Assembly (NCBI GenBank): GCA_013287025.1
Contig: JABDEN010000009.1
Location: 1-46,090, forward strand
DNA from: Gammaproteobacteria bacterium
GTDB taxonomy: Bacteria; Pseudomonadota; Gammaproteobacteria; DSM-16500
Direction of reading: 5' to 3'
Length of the DNA stretch: 46,090 bases
The notes under the pieces are model-generated. The model made no database searches, had not been told where the DNA came from, and was given only the letters and a program-made list of their open reading frames with translations. Positions 27,337-36,721 of the stretch are shown piece by piece (the stretch's first letter is position 1; the number at the start of each line of letters is the position of its first letter). The translations under genes were made by a program, and so were the position numbers.

Positions 27337-28515
27337 TTATTTTTCATGCATATTATTATTTTTAATAAAAACAACATACAACGTTTGAAATTCATTTATG
27401 GTATGTTTGATATGACCATCTTTGCTTGGAGACTGTTGAAGCACTTGAATGCTCTTTTTAATATAACTATTTAATACCGCTTCGTGATTCTCTAATTTTT
27501 TTTCAATAGTTTCATTCAATGCCGTTGATTGAAATTCTTTTTTTAGTGCAGTAAAACTTTTATGATGTTCAATCGGGGAAAATTTATCAAATTTGCGAAT
27601 CTCATGCGATAAAGATATTTCAAGATTTTTGGTTTCTGGTTTTTGAATGCTTTTGATGGGTGTTTTTAATCCTTTAAGCTTTAACTCTAATTCATTTCTA
27701 ATTTGAATCAATGGATTTCCAAGAATTTTTTTAAATTCAATCTGTTGTTTTAATTCATGATGAAAATTTTTAGCCGCGAGATAAAATTTATGGTCTTCTT
27801 GGACGAATCTTTCTATTTCTTCTGACGTCAATATACCTTGAAAATGAAACTCATATGGGTGTCCTGATTTTTCGAATGATTTACCGTATTTCAAAAATTT
27901 ATCTAATGAATAAGATATTTGAAAATCATCTACCATCACTATGACATTTTTTAGATTTTCTTTATATTTATATTCAAATTTCGCTATAGAATGCTTATCA
28001 CCCATGCGAATGTTGTTAGGACCATTAAACATGACCATTAAATCTTGCAAATCTGCAGGCGGAAGAAAAAAAGATATGGGTCTTTGATATTTTTTTATGA
28101 TTTTAAAAACAACAATAACCAAAAACCATGTCGCATCGATTACTTTTTGGTGCATATGCATATGAGCTATATAGAAAAAATAATAAGGATTAAAAGCATC
28201 AATATTTTTATATTTAAGAAAATAGCGCACTTCCTTATGGTAAGCACTCATCGTCCTAGAAGCTTCAATACTATTGTTCTCGTCTAAAGCTTTATAATCA
28301 CCACGGTTTATTTCATTTTTCATTTCTATTAAAGCTAACTTTAAGGCATCACGAAAAAGTAAATATTCTTCGAAATCCACGGGGGATTTACTTTTTAGTT
28401 TAATTTCTTCTTCTAAAGGTAAGCCGGGGGGATATAGATCAGTGATTTTTTGTGCTTGATCTTCTTTTTTTTGTTTTTGATCTTGGTCTCTATCTTTATC
28501 TCTATTCGTATGCAT
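27337..28515 (-). CDS. Unknown Lys-rich protein, first gene of the 2H-phosphoesterase operon
   Basis: 392 residues, not recognised. The N-terminus is highly charged and low-complexity (alternating Asp/Lys/Gln, residues 1-25). The middle (about 115-150) has aromatic, moderately hydrophobic stretches (FYIAHMHMHQKVIDATWFLVIVVF) that could be a buried core or a single membrane segment. The rest is Lys/Glu-rich helix. There is no signal peptide. ATG 28515 has only a weak purine-rich upstream. A promoter with an extended -10 lies about 34 bases upstream. With the next gene 15 bp downstream it forms a two-gene unit of effector-like proteins. Confidence 0.75.
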   Translation of the reverse strand: MHTNRDKDRDQDQKQKKEDQAQKITDLYPPGLPLEEEIKLKSKSPVDFEEYLLFRDALKLALIEMKNEINRGDYKALDENNSIEASRTMSAYHKEVRYFLKYKNIDAFNPYYFFYIAHMHMHQKVIDATWFLVIVVFKIIKKYQRPISFFLPPADLQDLMVMFNGPNNIRMGDKHSIAKFEYKYKENLKNVIVMVDDFQISYSLDKFLKYGKSFEKSGHPYEFHFQGILTSEEIERFVQEDHKFYLAAKNFHHELKQQIEFKKILGNPLIQIRNELELKLKGLKTPIKSIQKPETKNLEISLSHEIRKFDKFSPIEHHKSFTALKKEFQSTALNETIEKKLENHEAVLNSYIKKSIQVLQQSPSKDGHIKHTINEFQTLYVVFIKNNNMHEK

Positions 28516-28548
28516 AATATTTGTTTCTACATTAGAAAAATGTTTGTT

Positions 28549-28578
28549 ATTTTAGCATAACGTGGAGAGTTTTAGCAA
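28549..28578 (-). promoter_or_regulatory. Candidate extended -10 promoter of the two-gene effector-like operon
   Basis: On the minus strand TTGCTA, 18-bp spacer, TAAAAT preceded by TATGC. The TATGC extension is identical to that in the three cassettes at 41331, 42759 and 45161. Confidence 0.5.
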
Positions 28579-28626
28579 AAAAATGCACAGATCAGATATT
28601 TGTACAGGTCTCTTAAATAAAATATG

Positions 28627-29547
28627 TTATTTCAATAACTTAAGATAATTTTGATAACGGGAGGGTGCAATTTTTCCTTCATCAATTGCTTTTAATATTT
28701 CACAATCAGGCTCTGATTGATGTGAGCAATTCCGGAATTTGCAGAAGCCTGAATATGGCTTAAATTCAATAAAACAATCCATGATGTCTTCTGGCGGTAG
28801 GTGCCACAGCGTGAATTCACGCACGCCAGGAGAATCAATCAGATTTCCTCCGCTCGGTAAGTGGTACAAATGTGTCGTTGTTGTGGTGTGCTTTCCGAGT
28901 CCGCCGTGGGCAGAGGTTTCACCAATCATAATATGCTGAGACTCAGTTAACGCCGCAATGATTGAGGATTTTCCAACGCCTGACGCCCCAACTAATACGC
29001 TGGTTTTATCTTTTAATAGGTTGCTTAATGGTGTTAAACCATTCTCTAAAAAAATACTTGAATAAATGAGTGAGTAGCCGATTTTTTCATAAAATGCTAA
29101 ATATTCTTTTATCTCTTTCAATTCTTTTTCTGAAAGTAAATCAATCTTATTCAGCAAGATAACTGGTTTTATTTTCACATATTCAGATGCAATAAGATAA
29201 GAATCCAGTAATGTGAGCGAAAGTAATGGAGGAGGCGCTGTTACAATAATAATGGCATCAACATTGGCAGCAATGAGTTTTTGTTTGTTGCGATCAACGC
29301 GATAAAATAAAGCGTCACGAGGTAAAATTTGAATGACGATTCCTTCATTATTTTGCATTCGATAAAGAATTCGATCTCCTGGAATGCAAGCTTCCATATT
29401 TTTTCTGAGATGACAGCGGATGTTTTCATTATTTGCATTTTTAACTAAAACATTAGTGCCATAATGTCCAATGATTAATCCTTCGATTTCTGTGCCGTCC
29501 AATTTTTCTGGAGGTTTTTGTTTTTGAAAATGTTTTTTTTTGGACAT
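28627..29547 (-). CDS. rsgA: Small-subunit-dependent GTPase RsgA
   Basis: Circularly permuted GTPase that checks late 30S assembly. The 306 residues show an OB-fold N-terminus, then the permuted order of G motifs: NKIDL (G4), GASGVGKSS (G1), DSPGVREF (G3). A C-terminal zinc site follows, with C-x4-C-x-H-x5-C in FCKFRNCSHQSEPDC. The length is slightly short but complete. It is flanked by a palindromic repeat upstream, and its promoter is not evident. Confidence 0.96.
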   Translation of the reverse strand: MSKKKHFQKQKPPEKLDGTEIEGLIIGHYGTNVLVKNANNENIRCHLRKNMEACIPGDRILYRMQNNEGIVIQILPRDALFYRVDRNKQKLIAANVDAIIIVTAPPPLLSLTLLDSYLIASEYVKIKPVILLNKIDLLSEKELKEIKEYLAFYEKIGYSLIYSSIFLENGLTPLSNLLKDKTSVLVGASGVGKSSIIAALTESQHIMIGETSAHGGLGKHTTTTTHLYHLPSGGNLIDSPGVREFTLWHLPPEDIMDCFIEFKPYSGFCKFRNCSHQSEPDCEILKAIDEGKIAPSRYQNYLKLLK

Positions 29548-29579
29548 GTGATGTTCTCAATTAATATCCTCATTAACTG

Positions 29580-29628
29580 TGTCATGCCAGCATGCTTAAA
29601 GGTGGCATCAAAACATGCTGGCATGACA
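29580..29628. repeat. Palindromic repeat (family B), short form
   Basis: Arms TGTCATGCCAGCATG (29580-29594) and its complement (29614-29628), almost identical to the copy at 10875. It separates rsgA from the upstream three-gene operon. Confidence 0.93.
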
Positions 29629-29651
29629 TAGTTGATGACGATGGCTTAAGT

Positions 29652-30152
29652 TTACTGTAACCCATACTTCTTCCGCATCGCTTCTCGTTTTTCTTTCGCA
29701 TTTTCTTTTTTTAATATTTTTTCTTCTTCCACTTTTTCGGGTTGTAAATAATTTCGAATACCATGATAAGCCTGTGATAAAAAACCAGGATCATTTTTTT
29801 TCACGCGTATTTGTTTTTGCTTTTCACGGAAACGAAATATTTCCCGTATTTCATGATCCGAAAAACCATATAATTTTCGTGCGCGATCTTTATCAATCTT
29901 CGCAAGATAGCCGTTATCTATATCAAATAACTCTCGACTTCTTTTTCGTAATAAGGCTTCCTTTTCAGCTTTTTTATTAGCTTCTCCCGTAATTTCTTCT
30001 TTTGACACACCTGTCACAAAGCTTGCGAAACCGGGAGTAGTGTTTTCACTTAATTTTTTGGCATCCTTTAAGTCTTTTTCTTTAATGGCTTTGACTTGTT
30101 CTTGAATAGAATCCTTGTAATTAAGCATCTTGCTATCTTTCCGTCCATCCAT
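29652..30152 (-). CDS. Unknown charged helical protein in the trhO-ppa operon
   Basis: 166 residues, not recognised. Very rich in Lys, Glu and Arg, with predicted long helices, no signal peptide and no membrane segment. A basic C-terminus (ENAKEKREAMRKKYGLQ) could bind nucleic acid or be a secretion tail; neither can be shown. ATG 30152 is preceded by AAAAAGGAA. It follows ppa by 21 bp on the same strand, so it is probably co-transcribed. Family B palindrome follows its stop. Confidence 0.75.
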   Translation of the reverse strand: MDGRKDSKMLNYKDSIQEQVKAIKEKDLKDAKKLSENTTPGFASFVTGVSKEEITGEANKKAEKEALLRKRSRELFDIDNGYLAKIDKDRARKLYGFSDHEIREIFRFREKQKQIRVKKNDPGFLSQAYHGIRNYLQPEKVEEEKILKKENAKEKREAMRKKYGLQ

Positions 30153-30173
30153 GTTTTTTATTTCCTTTTTAGT

Positions 30174-30707
30174 TTAATTTTCTTTTTGAAAACGTTCTAC
30201 ACTTGCGATAATTTCTGCTTTCGCAGCTGCAGGACCTTCCCAGCCATTCGTTTTTACCCATTTACCTGGTTCTAAATCTTTATAATGTTGAAAAAAGTGC
30301 TCGATGCTGGCCAATATTTCAGGGCCGAGATCAGCGGGCTCTTGAATGTTTTTGTAACGTGTTGTTAATTTATCAACGGGCACAACAAGTATTTTTGCAT
30401 CGATACCGGATTCGTCTGTCATGCGAAGCACGCCAATGGGTCGGCAACGAATCACCACACCGGGTGCCAATGAAAAAGGTGCAATAACGAGTACATCAAC
30501 TGGATCGCCATCTTCCGATAATGTATGTGGCACGAATCCATAGTCACATGGATAATGCATGCTGGTTGCAACAAACCGATCCACCATGAGCATTCCAGTT
30601 TTTTTATCGACTTCAAATTTAATAGGATTGCTGTGCGATGAAATTTCAATAACGACATTAATATCATTTGGAACATCTTTGCCTGGTGAGAGATTTTCTA
30701 AACCCAT
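30174..30707 (-). CDS. ppa: Inorganic pyrophosphatase, family I
   Basis: Cytoplasmic Mg-dependent enzyme that hydrolyses PPi and drives biosynthetic reactions. The 177-residue length is standard. The signature DGDPVDVLV carries the metal-binding aspartates, and YPCDYGFVPHT and KWVKTNGWEG complete the active site. The start ATG 30707 lies 4 bp after the trhO stop, showing tight coupling in the trhO-ppa-unknown operon. Confidence 0.97.
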   Translation of the reverse strand: MGLENLSPGKDVPNDINVVIEISSHSNPIKFEVDKKTGMLMVDRFVATSMHYPCDYGFVPHTLSEDGDPVDVLVIAPFSLAPGVVIRCRPIGVLRMTDESGIDAKILVVPVDKLTTRYKNIQEPADLGPEILASIEHFFQHYKDLEPGKWVKTNGWEGPAAAKAEIIASVERFQKEN

Positions 30708-30711
30708 TTCA

Positions 30712-31413
30712 TTACCCTTCTAATAAATTGATATTCAGTGCGATGCGTTCATCAAAAACGAAACATTTACCTTCGAAATGTGACTGACCGACATCTTTAA
30801 AATATTTTAAAATACCACCATCGAGTTGATAAACTTGTTGAAAACCTTCATTTTTTAAATATATGCCAGCTTTCTCACAGCGAATGCCGCCGGTGCAATA
30901 CATTACAACAATTTTATTTGGATCTAATTGTTTGCTTTTGTCACAAAATTCTGAAAAATCCGAAATATTTAAATTTGTCGCTTTCGTAAAAGTGCCGTGT
31001 TCAATTTCATAAGTATTACGCGTATCAAGGAGTGTGAAATCACGATTTTCATCGAGCCATTTTTTTAATTCTTCTGCAGAAATATGGGGAGCACGATTTT
31101 TTTCTGGATCAATATTCCGCTTCCGGAAAGCAATAATTTCTTTTTTTAGCTTAACTTTCATGCGTTGATAAGGCATTTTTTCAGTATGTGTTTCATGAAA
31201 AGTCATATCTAGGAATTCTTGGCGCGCCAAAAGCATCTCACGAAAAGCGAGAATATCCGCCTTAAAGCCTGCGATATTAACGTTGATTCCTTCATGACTT
31301 AATAAAATGGTCCCGCGTAATGCCTGGCATTGTTCTAAAAATGTACTTTTCCACGTTGAAAGATTTTCTAACGTAATAAATTTATAACCCGCAATGTGAA
31401 TGATGGATGTCAT
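30712..31413 (-). CDS. trhO: tRNA uridine(34) hydroxylase TrhO (YceA-like rhodanese)
   Basis: Oxygen-dependent enzyme that makes 5-hydroxyuridine at the wobble position. The 233 residues contain an N-terminal acylphosphatase-like domain (1-95, with LSHEGINVNIAG) and a rhodanese domain (about 115-215) with the active loop CTGGIRCEK after VVMYC. Family members often run 250-330 residues, so the C-terminus is short. The promoter at 31446-31474 drives it with ppa and an unknown gene. Confidence 0.92.
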   Translation of the reverse strand: MTSIIHIAGYKFITLENLSTWKSTFLEQCQALRGTILLSHEGINVNIAGFKADILAFREMLLARQEFLDMTFHETHTEKMPYQRMKVKLKKEIIAFRKRNIDPEKNRAPHISAEELKKWLDENRDFTLLDTRNTYEIEHGTFTKATNLNISDFSEFCDKSKQLDPNKIVVMYCTGGIRCEKAGIYLKNEGFQQVYQLDGGILKYFKDVGQSHFEGKCFVFDERIALNINLLEG

Positions 31414-31445
31414 ATTTTTTTGATAAAAATGCTAAAAGTGTGCCA

Positions 31446-31474
31446 ACTTTACTTCAGAATGTGACAATCGTCAA
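31446..31474 (-). promoter_or_regulatory. Candidate sigma-70 promoter of trhO-ppa operon
   Basis: On the minus strand TTGACG (31469-31474), exactly 17 bp, TAAAGT (31446-31451), with about 25 bases from the predicted start to ATG 31413. Confidence 0.6.
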
Positions 31475-31556
31475 ATTCCTTCCAAATTAAGGCATCACCT
31501 CGTAAAATAACGAGAATTCGAAATAATGAATGTTCACATTTTTACTGAGGCCAATC

Positions 31557-31898
31557 ATGGACTGTTTATTTTGCAAAATTGCCAAGGGTGATATACCCGC
31601 AAAAATCTTCTATCGGGATGATCTTGTCGTTGCTTTTGATGATATTCATCCACAAGCGCCGGTTCACAAACTCATTATTCCTGAAAAGCATATTAGCACA
31701 TTGAATGACCTCACTCCTTCGGACACTCCATTGATAGGTCATATGGTTTATACTGCAAAAATGATTGCAAAAGAGTTGAATATTAGTGAAGAAGGTTATC
31801 GGTTAGTCATGAATTGTAATGCGGGCGCCGGTCAGACTGTATTCCATGTTCATATACATTTATTAGGTGGTCGTCAAATGTTGTGGCCACCAGGTTAG
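31557..31898 (+). CDS. HIT-family nucleotide-binding hydrolase (HinT-like)
   Basis: 113-residue purine nucleoside phosphoramidase-type protein. The histidine triad is HVHIHLLG in [14 protein letters not shown], and the N-terminal [15 protein letters not shown] block is typical of HinT. ATG 31557 has GAGG six bases upstream; the upstream in-frame ATG at 31530 lacks one. folE starts 12 bp downstream, so the HIT, folE and metF genes form an operon. Confidence 0.93.
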   Translation: MDCLFCKIAKGDIPAKIFYRDDLVVAFDDIHPQAPVHKLIIPEKHISTLNDLTPSDTPLIGHMVYTAKMIAKELNISEEGYRLVMNCNAGAGQTVFHVHIHLLGGRQMLWPPG

Positions 31899-31909
31899 AG
31901 GTAAAACAC

Positions 31910-32458
31910 ATGGAAACTCATTTCAAAAAAATCATTGAAGCTATTGGCGAAGATGTCAATCGAGAAGGTTTAAAAGATACACCAAAACGTGCCGCAAAAT
32001 CTTTCGAATTTTTAACACATGGTTATCATCAATCCGTGAAAGAAATCGTCAATAATGCGTTATTTACGACTGATAATGATGAAATGATTATCGTCAAAAA
32101 CATCGAGCTCTATTCATTGTGCGAACATCATTTGTTACCTTTTATTGGAAAATGTCACGTGGCCTATATTCCACAAGGTAAAATTATTGGATTATCCAAA
32201 ATTGCGCGCTTGGTTGATATGTTTGCGAGACGCTTGCAAGTGCAAGAGAAATTAAATAAACAAATTGCGGAAGTAGTGATGGAAGTCACTGGTGCATCAG
32301 GAGTCGGTGTCATCATTGAAGCGAATCATTTATGTATGATGATGCGTGGCGTTGAAAAACAAAATTCATTGATGACGACTTCTGTGATGCTTGGTGGATT
32401 TCGAAAAGATACAAGGACCCGTGCGGAATTTTTAAGTTTAGTGAATAAAAATACATGA
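31910..32458 (+). CDS. folE: GTP cyclohydrolase I, type 1
   Basis: First enzyme of tetrahydrofolate synthesis, converting GTP to 7,8-dihydroneopterin triphosphate. The zinc site is visible as C71-x-H73-H74 (CEHHLLPF), with the third ligand in NHLCMMMRG. 182 residues is normal. ATG 31910 has AGAGGT seven bases upstream; the longer frame from 31883 overlaps the HIT gene. The stop overlaps the metF start by 4 bp (ATGA), which couples folate synthesis with one-carbon reduction. Confidence 0.96.
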   Translation: METHFKKIIEAIGEDVNREGLKDTPKRAAKSFEFLTHGYHQSVKEIVNNALFTTDNDEMIIVKNIELYSLCEHHLLPFIGKCHVAYIPQGKIIGLSKIARLVDMFARRLQVQEKLNKQIAEVVMEVTGASGVGVIIEANHLCMMMRGVEKQNSLMTTSVMLGGFRKDTRTRAEFLSLVNKNT

Positions 32459-33288
32459 CAAATACTTTTAAAATTAGTTTCGAATTTTTTCCACCAAAAA
32501 CGGAAGAAGGTGCGGCCATTCTCGATCAAACGATGGCATTATTGCAATCCTACCATCCCGATTTTTGTTCTGTGACTTTTGGTGCAGGTGGTTCTACTCG
32601 TGAAGGCACCTTACAAACTGTCAGAAGACTTCAAAAAACGGGTGTTCCCATTGCGCCGCATCTTGCATCAGTGGGTTTATCACGCGAAGAAATTAAAACT
32701 ATTTTACAAACCTATCAATCCTTAAATATTCGACGTTTAGTTGCGATCCGTGGAGATTTGCCTTCCGGTATGGGGCTTGATTCCGAATTGAAATATGCGC
32801 ATGAATTAGTGGCCCTTATTCGTGAAACGACACAAGATAATTTTCATATCGAAGTTGCAGCCTATCCTGAGATTCATCCTCAAGCAAAAAATGCCGAACG
32901 TGATATCAAAAATTTAAAGAAAAAAATGGAAGCGGGTGCTGATAGCGCCATTACACAATATTTTTTTAATGCCGATGCTTATTTTTATTTGCTAGATGAA
33001 TGTGCAAAGGAAAATATTACTTTTCCTATCGTGCCCGGCATTATGCCAATCACTAATTTTGCGAAATTAGTACGATTTTCAGATTTGTGTGGTGCAGAAA
33101 TTCCGCGTTGGATTCGTGAGCGATTACAAGGGTATGGAGATAATATTGAATCCATACAAGCATTTGGTTTGGAAGTGATTCACACATTGTGTACGCATCT
33201 TATTGAAGGTGGCGCGCCAGGTTTGCATTTTTATACGTTGAATCAACATGATGCGAGTATAAAATTGTTAAAGCTTTTGCAATTGTAA
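32455..33288 (+). CDS. metF: Methylenetetrahydrofolate reductase
   Basis: FAD enzyme that reduces 5,10-methylene-THF to 5-methyl-THF for methionine synthesis. The TIM-barrel motifs are clear: [11 protein letters not shown] with the catalytic glutamate, [25 protein letters not shown] and [14 protein letters not shown]. The 277 residues cover the bacterial-length catalytic domain. ATG 32455 overlaps the folE stop. Family D repeat follows its stop and may end the operon. Confidence 0.96.
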   Translation: MTNTFKISFEFFPPKTEEGAAILDQTMALLQSYHPDFCSVTFGAGGSTREGTLQTVRRLQKTGVPIAPHLASVGLSREEIKTILQTYQSLNIRRLVAIRGDLPSGMGLDSELKYAHELVALIRETTQDNFHIEVAAYPEIHPQAKNAERDIKNLKKKMEAGADSAITQYFFNADAYFYLLDECAKENITFPIVPGIMPITNFAKLVRFSDLCGAEIPRWIRERLQGYGDNIESIQAFGLEVIHTLCTHLIEGGAPGLHFYTLNQHDASIKLLKLLQL

Positions 33289-33312
33289 ATCCGCGTCATG
33301 CCAGTTTGGCTT

Positions 33313-33380
33313 TGTCATCCTGAACGAAGTGAAGGATCTATGTAATATTACAAAGATTCTTCGCCACGCTCAGAATGACA
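33313..33380. repeat. Palindromic repeat (family D), second copy
   Basis: TGTCATCCTGAACGAAGTGAAGGATCT and AGATTCTTCGCCACGCTCAGAATGACA pair with a few mismatches. A family B fragment (GTCATGCCAG) directly precedes it at 33296. Confidence 0.9.
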
Positions 33381-33545
33381 AGTCTCTATCATCAAAAAAT
33401 AAATTTTTTAAAAAAAATTATTCAACACTTGACGAATTGTAAAAATATCTAGATGATTGGCCTGTTTTTTGCAATGCGGTGGTCTTAGATAAATAAAATA
33501 TCTGAACTATGCGTAGCGTATAGAATTATAAATTAAGGGAATAAT

Positions 33546-34583
33546 ATGTGTAAAGAAAATACCAATCAATATACAACTGAAACATACCACATTACTCACG
33601 ATTTAAGTTTTACCCTCGCGTACGAAAAAAATGTTGGAAAACTACCTGGTAATGGCGGTTTAAGGTTCCAACAATATAAAGATAAAAAGGATCAAGAAGA
33701 AGAAGCAATGGTCCTCGCGCAAAACATGACTAAAAAACACATGCTTTATAACACGGGATTTTCTGGGTTTAAAATTGTTGCGAATGGACAAATCAATAAT
33801 GCAAACAAAGAAAAATTATTACAAAAAATCGGGGACTTACTCAACGGATATTCAGGAAAATTATATACCGGTTGTGATTTAAATATAAATGATGATGATA
33901 TGCTTTATTTAAGGAAAAAGACGCCATATATTTTAAATGCGATCGGCACAAATATTAATACTTCAATGGCGACCGCTTATGGCGTCTACGGTTCCCTTAC
34001 GGCCGTGATGGAATCTTCAGATAAAATTCCTAAAAAAATATTAATTCATGGGCTTGGTAAAGTGGGCAGCGCATTTGCTAAAGAACTTATTAATAAAAAC
34101 CATGAAGTATATACCTTTGATAAAAACGCTTCTAACGCGAATATTTCAGGCGCAATCAACATCTCAAACAATGAAAATTGGTACGAGCATCATTGTGATT
34201 ATCTCTTACTTTGTTCAGGCTCTGGTATCATTGATGAAAGCTACGCAAAAAAATTAAATTGTCAGTGGATTGTGAGTAGTTCAAATTCTCCATTTAAAAA
34301 TGCAGAAACGATTGATATTTTAGATGATCGCAACATTTTTTGGATCCCTGATGTTGTCAGTAATGCGGGCGCAGTTATTTGCGATTCTATTGAATTTTGT
34401 GATTCAGAAAAATATAAATCATTAAAGCCTGATGCAGTATATAAGTTTGTGTTTGATAGAATATACATGAAAACAAAACGGCTGCTTGATTTATCTCGCA
34501 CACATCATTTAAAAATTTCAGAATTATTAAATACATTTTTGACTATTCAAGAAACCACTGAAGTTTCGCAACTTTTCGTGTAA
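33546..34583 (+). CDS. Leucine-dehydrogenase-like amino-acid dehydrogenase (Glu/Leu/Phe/Val family)
   Basis: 345 residues; reversible NAD-dependent deamination of an amino acid to its 2-oxo acid is expected. Alignment by eye to leucine dehydrogenase places the catalytic lysines at K64 (MTKKHM) and K76 (SGFKIVA), the aspartate at D111 (TGCDLN), the Rossmann loop at GLGKVG (169-174), and the substrate asparagine at N273 (VSNAGAVI). The glycine-rich GPALGG loop is altered to LPGNGGLRF, so substrate preference may differ. ATG 33546 follows AAGGGA. It leads a four-gene operon with a flavoenzyme and two transporters. Scytonemin-type enzymes show this fold also serves biosynthesis. Confidence 0.8.
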   Translation: MCKENTNQYTTETYHITHDLSFTLAYEKNVGKLPGNGGLRFQQYKDKKDQEEEAMVLAQNMTKKHMLYNTGFSGFKIVANGQINNANKEKLLQKIGDLLNGYSGKLYTGCDLNINDDDMLYLRKKTPYILNAIGTNINTSMATAYGVYGSLTAVMESSDKIPKKILIHGLGKVGSAFAKELINKNHEVYTFDKNASNANISGAINISNNENWYEHHCDYLLLCSGSGIIDESYAKKLNCQWIVSSSNSPFKNAETIDILDDRNIFWIPDVVSNAGAVICDSIEFCDSEKYKSLKPDAVYKFVFDRIYMKTKRLLDLSRTHHLKISELLNTFLTIQETTEVSQLFV

Positions 34584-34593
34584 AGGAGAATCC

Positions 34594-35811
34594 ATGAATT
34601 ACGACGCTGATATTATTGTGATTGGCGGGGGAGTGATTGGTTTATCCGCTGCATTGTATGCTTCTAAAATGGGTAAATCAGTTTTATTGTTTGAAAAGGA
34701 CACCTTTGGAAATCAAATGGGAAGTTCCGCGGGGCACGTCCGAATGTGGCGAACCGCAATCACTGAATTAAATCATGCTAAATTGGCATTTGCATCGGGC
34801 GATTTATTCCGAGAAATCGAATCCGAGTCGAATCAAAAACTTCTACATCAATATGGTTTACTTAATTTTGGTGTTGAAACCAGTTACACGGCACAAGGCA
34901 CCATTGAAACGGCAGCAGAAGTGCTGGAAGTTTTCGGTATAAAATCTATTAGATACAGCAAAAAGCAAATTGAAAAAAGTTTTCCATTTAAAAATTTACC
35001 TGATAATTATTTTGGTATGTATCATGAAGATAATGCTGTCGTTGACGTCAAAAAATTTATAAAGGCTTTAATCAATTTAAATAAAAAATATGGTACATCA
35101 CTTAATAGCAATCATCATGTCACAGATATTCAAAGTGATGTCAATGGTGTGAGAGTCACTGCAAATTATGAAGTGTATCATGCAAAAAAAGTTATTTTAT
35201 CTCCAGGGCCCTATGTCAACGACGTATTAAATTTATTTGGATTTCAATTTAATTTAATATTTTGGGAAATGATTTTTGCATATTATCAAATTACAGATCC
35301 AACTTTACATTTTCCAATGTGGTTTCAATTTGATAAATCAAGTGGTGATGCTCCTACCAAATTAGTGTATGGATTCCCACCCGTTACCTTTGGTAGAAAA
35401 GGTTTCGTTCAACTTGCTTTGGATTGGGCTTCTCATACATTTAATAACACTTCCGAAAGAAAAAGCATCGCACAAGCATTGGATATCAAGCTTGTGCGCG
35501 ATTATGTGGAAAAACACATAAGAGGACTTTCTTCGATGCCTATTGATGCGAGTGCTGCAATGCATCCGCAAATATTCGATAACAAAAGCGTTTTGGATTT
35601 CATGCCAGAAAAATACGTGCCCTATCACAAAAATGTGGTAATTTGTGCTGGGGGATGGGCTTTCAAATTTGCGCCACTTTTCGGGAAAATATGTGCTGAA
35701 TTAGCAATAGAAGGCGGTACCAATTACCCCATTGCTGAGCTTTCTATTCTAAGAGAGAATTTAATAAAATTAAAAGAGGAGCCACATATATGGAAAATCA
35801 AGCACGCATAA
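34594..35811 (+). CDS. FAD-dependent amine/N-methyl amino-acid oxidase (monomeric sarcosine oxidase-like)
   Basis: 405 residues. The FAD motif is IIVIGGGVIGLSAALYA. GSSAGHVRMWRTA follows the pattern GSS-x-G-x2-R-x2-R of sarcosine oxidase and N-methyltryptophan oxidase. The C-terminal flavin-contact block NVVICAGGWAFKFAPLFGKI matches the GF-x-GHGFK region with the key lysine retained. The cysteine that covalently holds FAD in sarcosine oxidase is not visible near ASAAMHPQIF, so FAD is probably non-covalent. ATG 34594 has AAGGAG six bases upstream and follows the dehydrogenase by 10 bp. The substrate is likely an amine related to the dehydrogenase substrate. Confidence 0.78.
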   Translation: MNYDADIIVIGGGVIGLSAALYASKMGKSVLLFEKDTFGNQMGSSAGHVRMWRTAITELNHAKLAFASGDLFREIESESNQKLLHQYGLLNFGVETSYTAQGTIETAAEVLEVFGIKSIRYSKKQIEKSFPFKNLPDNYFGMYHEDNAVVDVKKFIKALINLNKKYGTSLNSNHHVTDIQSDVNGVRVTANYEVYHAKKVILSPGPYVNDVLNLFGFQFNLIFWEMIFAYYQITDPTLHFPMWFQFDKSSGDAPTKLVYGFPPVTFGRKGFVQLALDWASHTFNNTSERKSIAQALDIKLVRDYVEKHIRGLSSMPIDASAAMHPQIFDNKSVLDFMPEKYVPYHKNVVICAGGWAFKFAPLFGKICAELAIEGGTNYPIAELSILRENLIKLKEEPHIWKIKHA

Positions 35812-36707
35812 GCACTTTTTTTTATTCTGCATTTTTTATTTTGCTTTATGGGTCTGGTTATGTGGGGGCCAAGTTAGGCTTCCCCTACGCTAAACCTTTG
35901 GTTTTTTTATGCTGGCGATTTGCAATATCTGGCATATTGCTAATCTTAATTGCGTTTCTCACTAAAGCGACTTGGCCGAAAAGGCCAATCGATGTTTTAC
36001 ATATTTCGGTATCGGGAATTTTTTTAGTAAGTTTATTTTCGATTGGCACTTGGGTTTCTATGGATATGGGTGTGCCGCCTGCAACATCGGCATTAATTAT
36101 TGCATTGCAACCATTAACGGTTTCTTTCGTTGCCTATTTTATTTTTAAAAAAGAAATCAATGTGAATCAATGGATTGGACTTTTCTTAGGACTTTTGGGT
36201 GTGATGTTGGTTGTTGGAGAGCATGCATCTTTTAATACTAAATACTTGATAGGCGTATTAATGTCTTTTCTAGGCTTACTAGGTTTAACGGTTGGTAATC
36301 TCTATCAAAAAACATTTTGTTCTTCGATGAATATCTTTACTGGTGGCGCAATTCAGTCGATGGTGGCTGGCCTCGTTTGCTTAGTACTTACATTTTTTTT
36401 CGAACCATTCGTAGTGCAGTGGAATGGACAATTTATTTTTTCATTGTTTTGGATGAGCGTTGTGGTTTCCATAGGTGCCATTAGCTTTTTATACATTTTA
36501 ATTCGTCGTGGTGAATCACATAAAGTCGCAAGTTTATTTTATTTAATTCCTGCAATCACTGCGATTATCGCTTACTTTGTTTTCCATTCTACTTTAAATA
36601 CGATGCAAATTATTGGTATGTTTATCACGATGTTAGGAGTTGCACTAGTCAATATTAAATTTAAATTTTTAAGCTTTTTTCATTCAAAAAAAATTACTTA
36701 TCATTAA
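35790..36707 (+). CDS. EamA/DMT-family transporter
   Basis: 305-residue inner-membrane protein with ten hydrophobic segments arranged as two EamA repeats (about 10-145 and 155-295). Relatives export amino acids and metabolites. The conserved start-of-repeat ILLYGSGYVGAKLG and repeat-end QWIGLFLGLLGVMLVV are present. ATG 35790 follows GAGGAG at nine bases and overlaps the oxidase gene by 22 bp, so it is translated from the same message. In context it may move the substrate or product of the two enzymes. Confidence 0.88.
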   Translation: MENQARISTFFYSAFFILLYGSGYVGAKLGFPYAKPLVFLCWRFAISGILLILIAFLTKATWPKRPIDVLHISVSGIFLVSLFSIGTWVSMDMGVPPATSALIIALQPLTVSFVAYFIFKKEINVNQWIGLFLGLLGVMLVVGEHASFNTKYLIGVLMSFLGLLGLTVGNLYQKTFCSSMNIFTGGAIQSMVAGLVCLVLTFFFEPFVVQWNGQFIFSLFWMSVVVSIGAISFLYILIRRGESHKVASLFYLIPAITAIIAYFVFHSTLNTMQIIGMFITMLGVALVNIKFKFLSFFHSKKITYH

Positions 36708-36721
36708 CGGAGAATAATAAA

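Noticed and set aside
32313..32529. Two minus-strand frames of about 68 residues at the folE-metF junction
   Set aside because: Antisense shadows of two well-identified overlapping genes.
33420..33545. Riboswitch or promoter before the amino-acid dehydrogenase operon
   Set aside because: TTGACG and several AT-rich -10 candidates exist, but spacing or match is poor and no conserved leader fold is recognisable.
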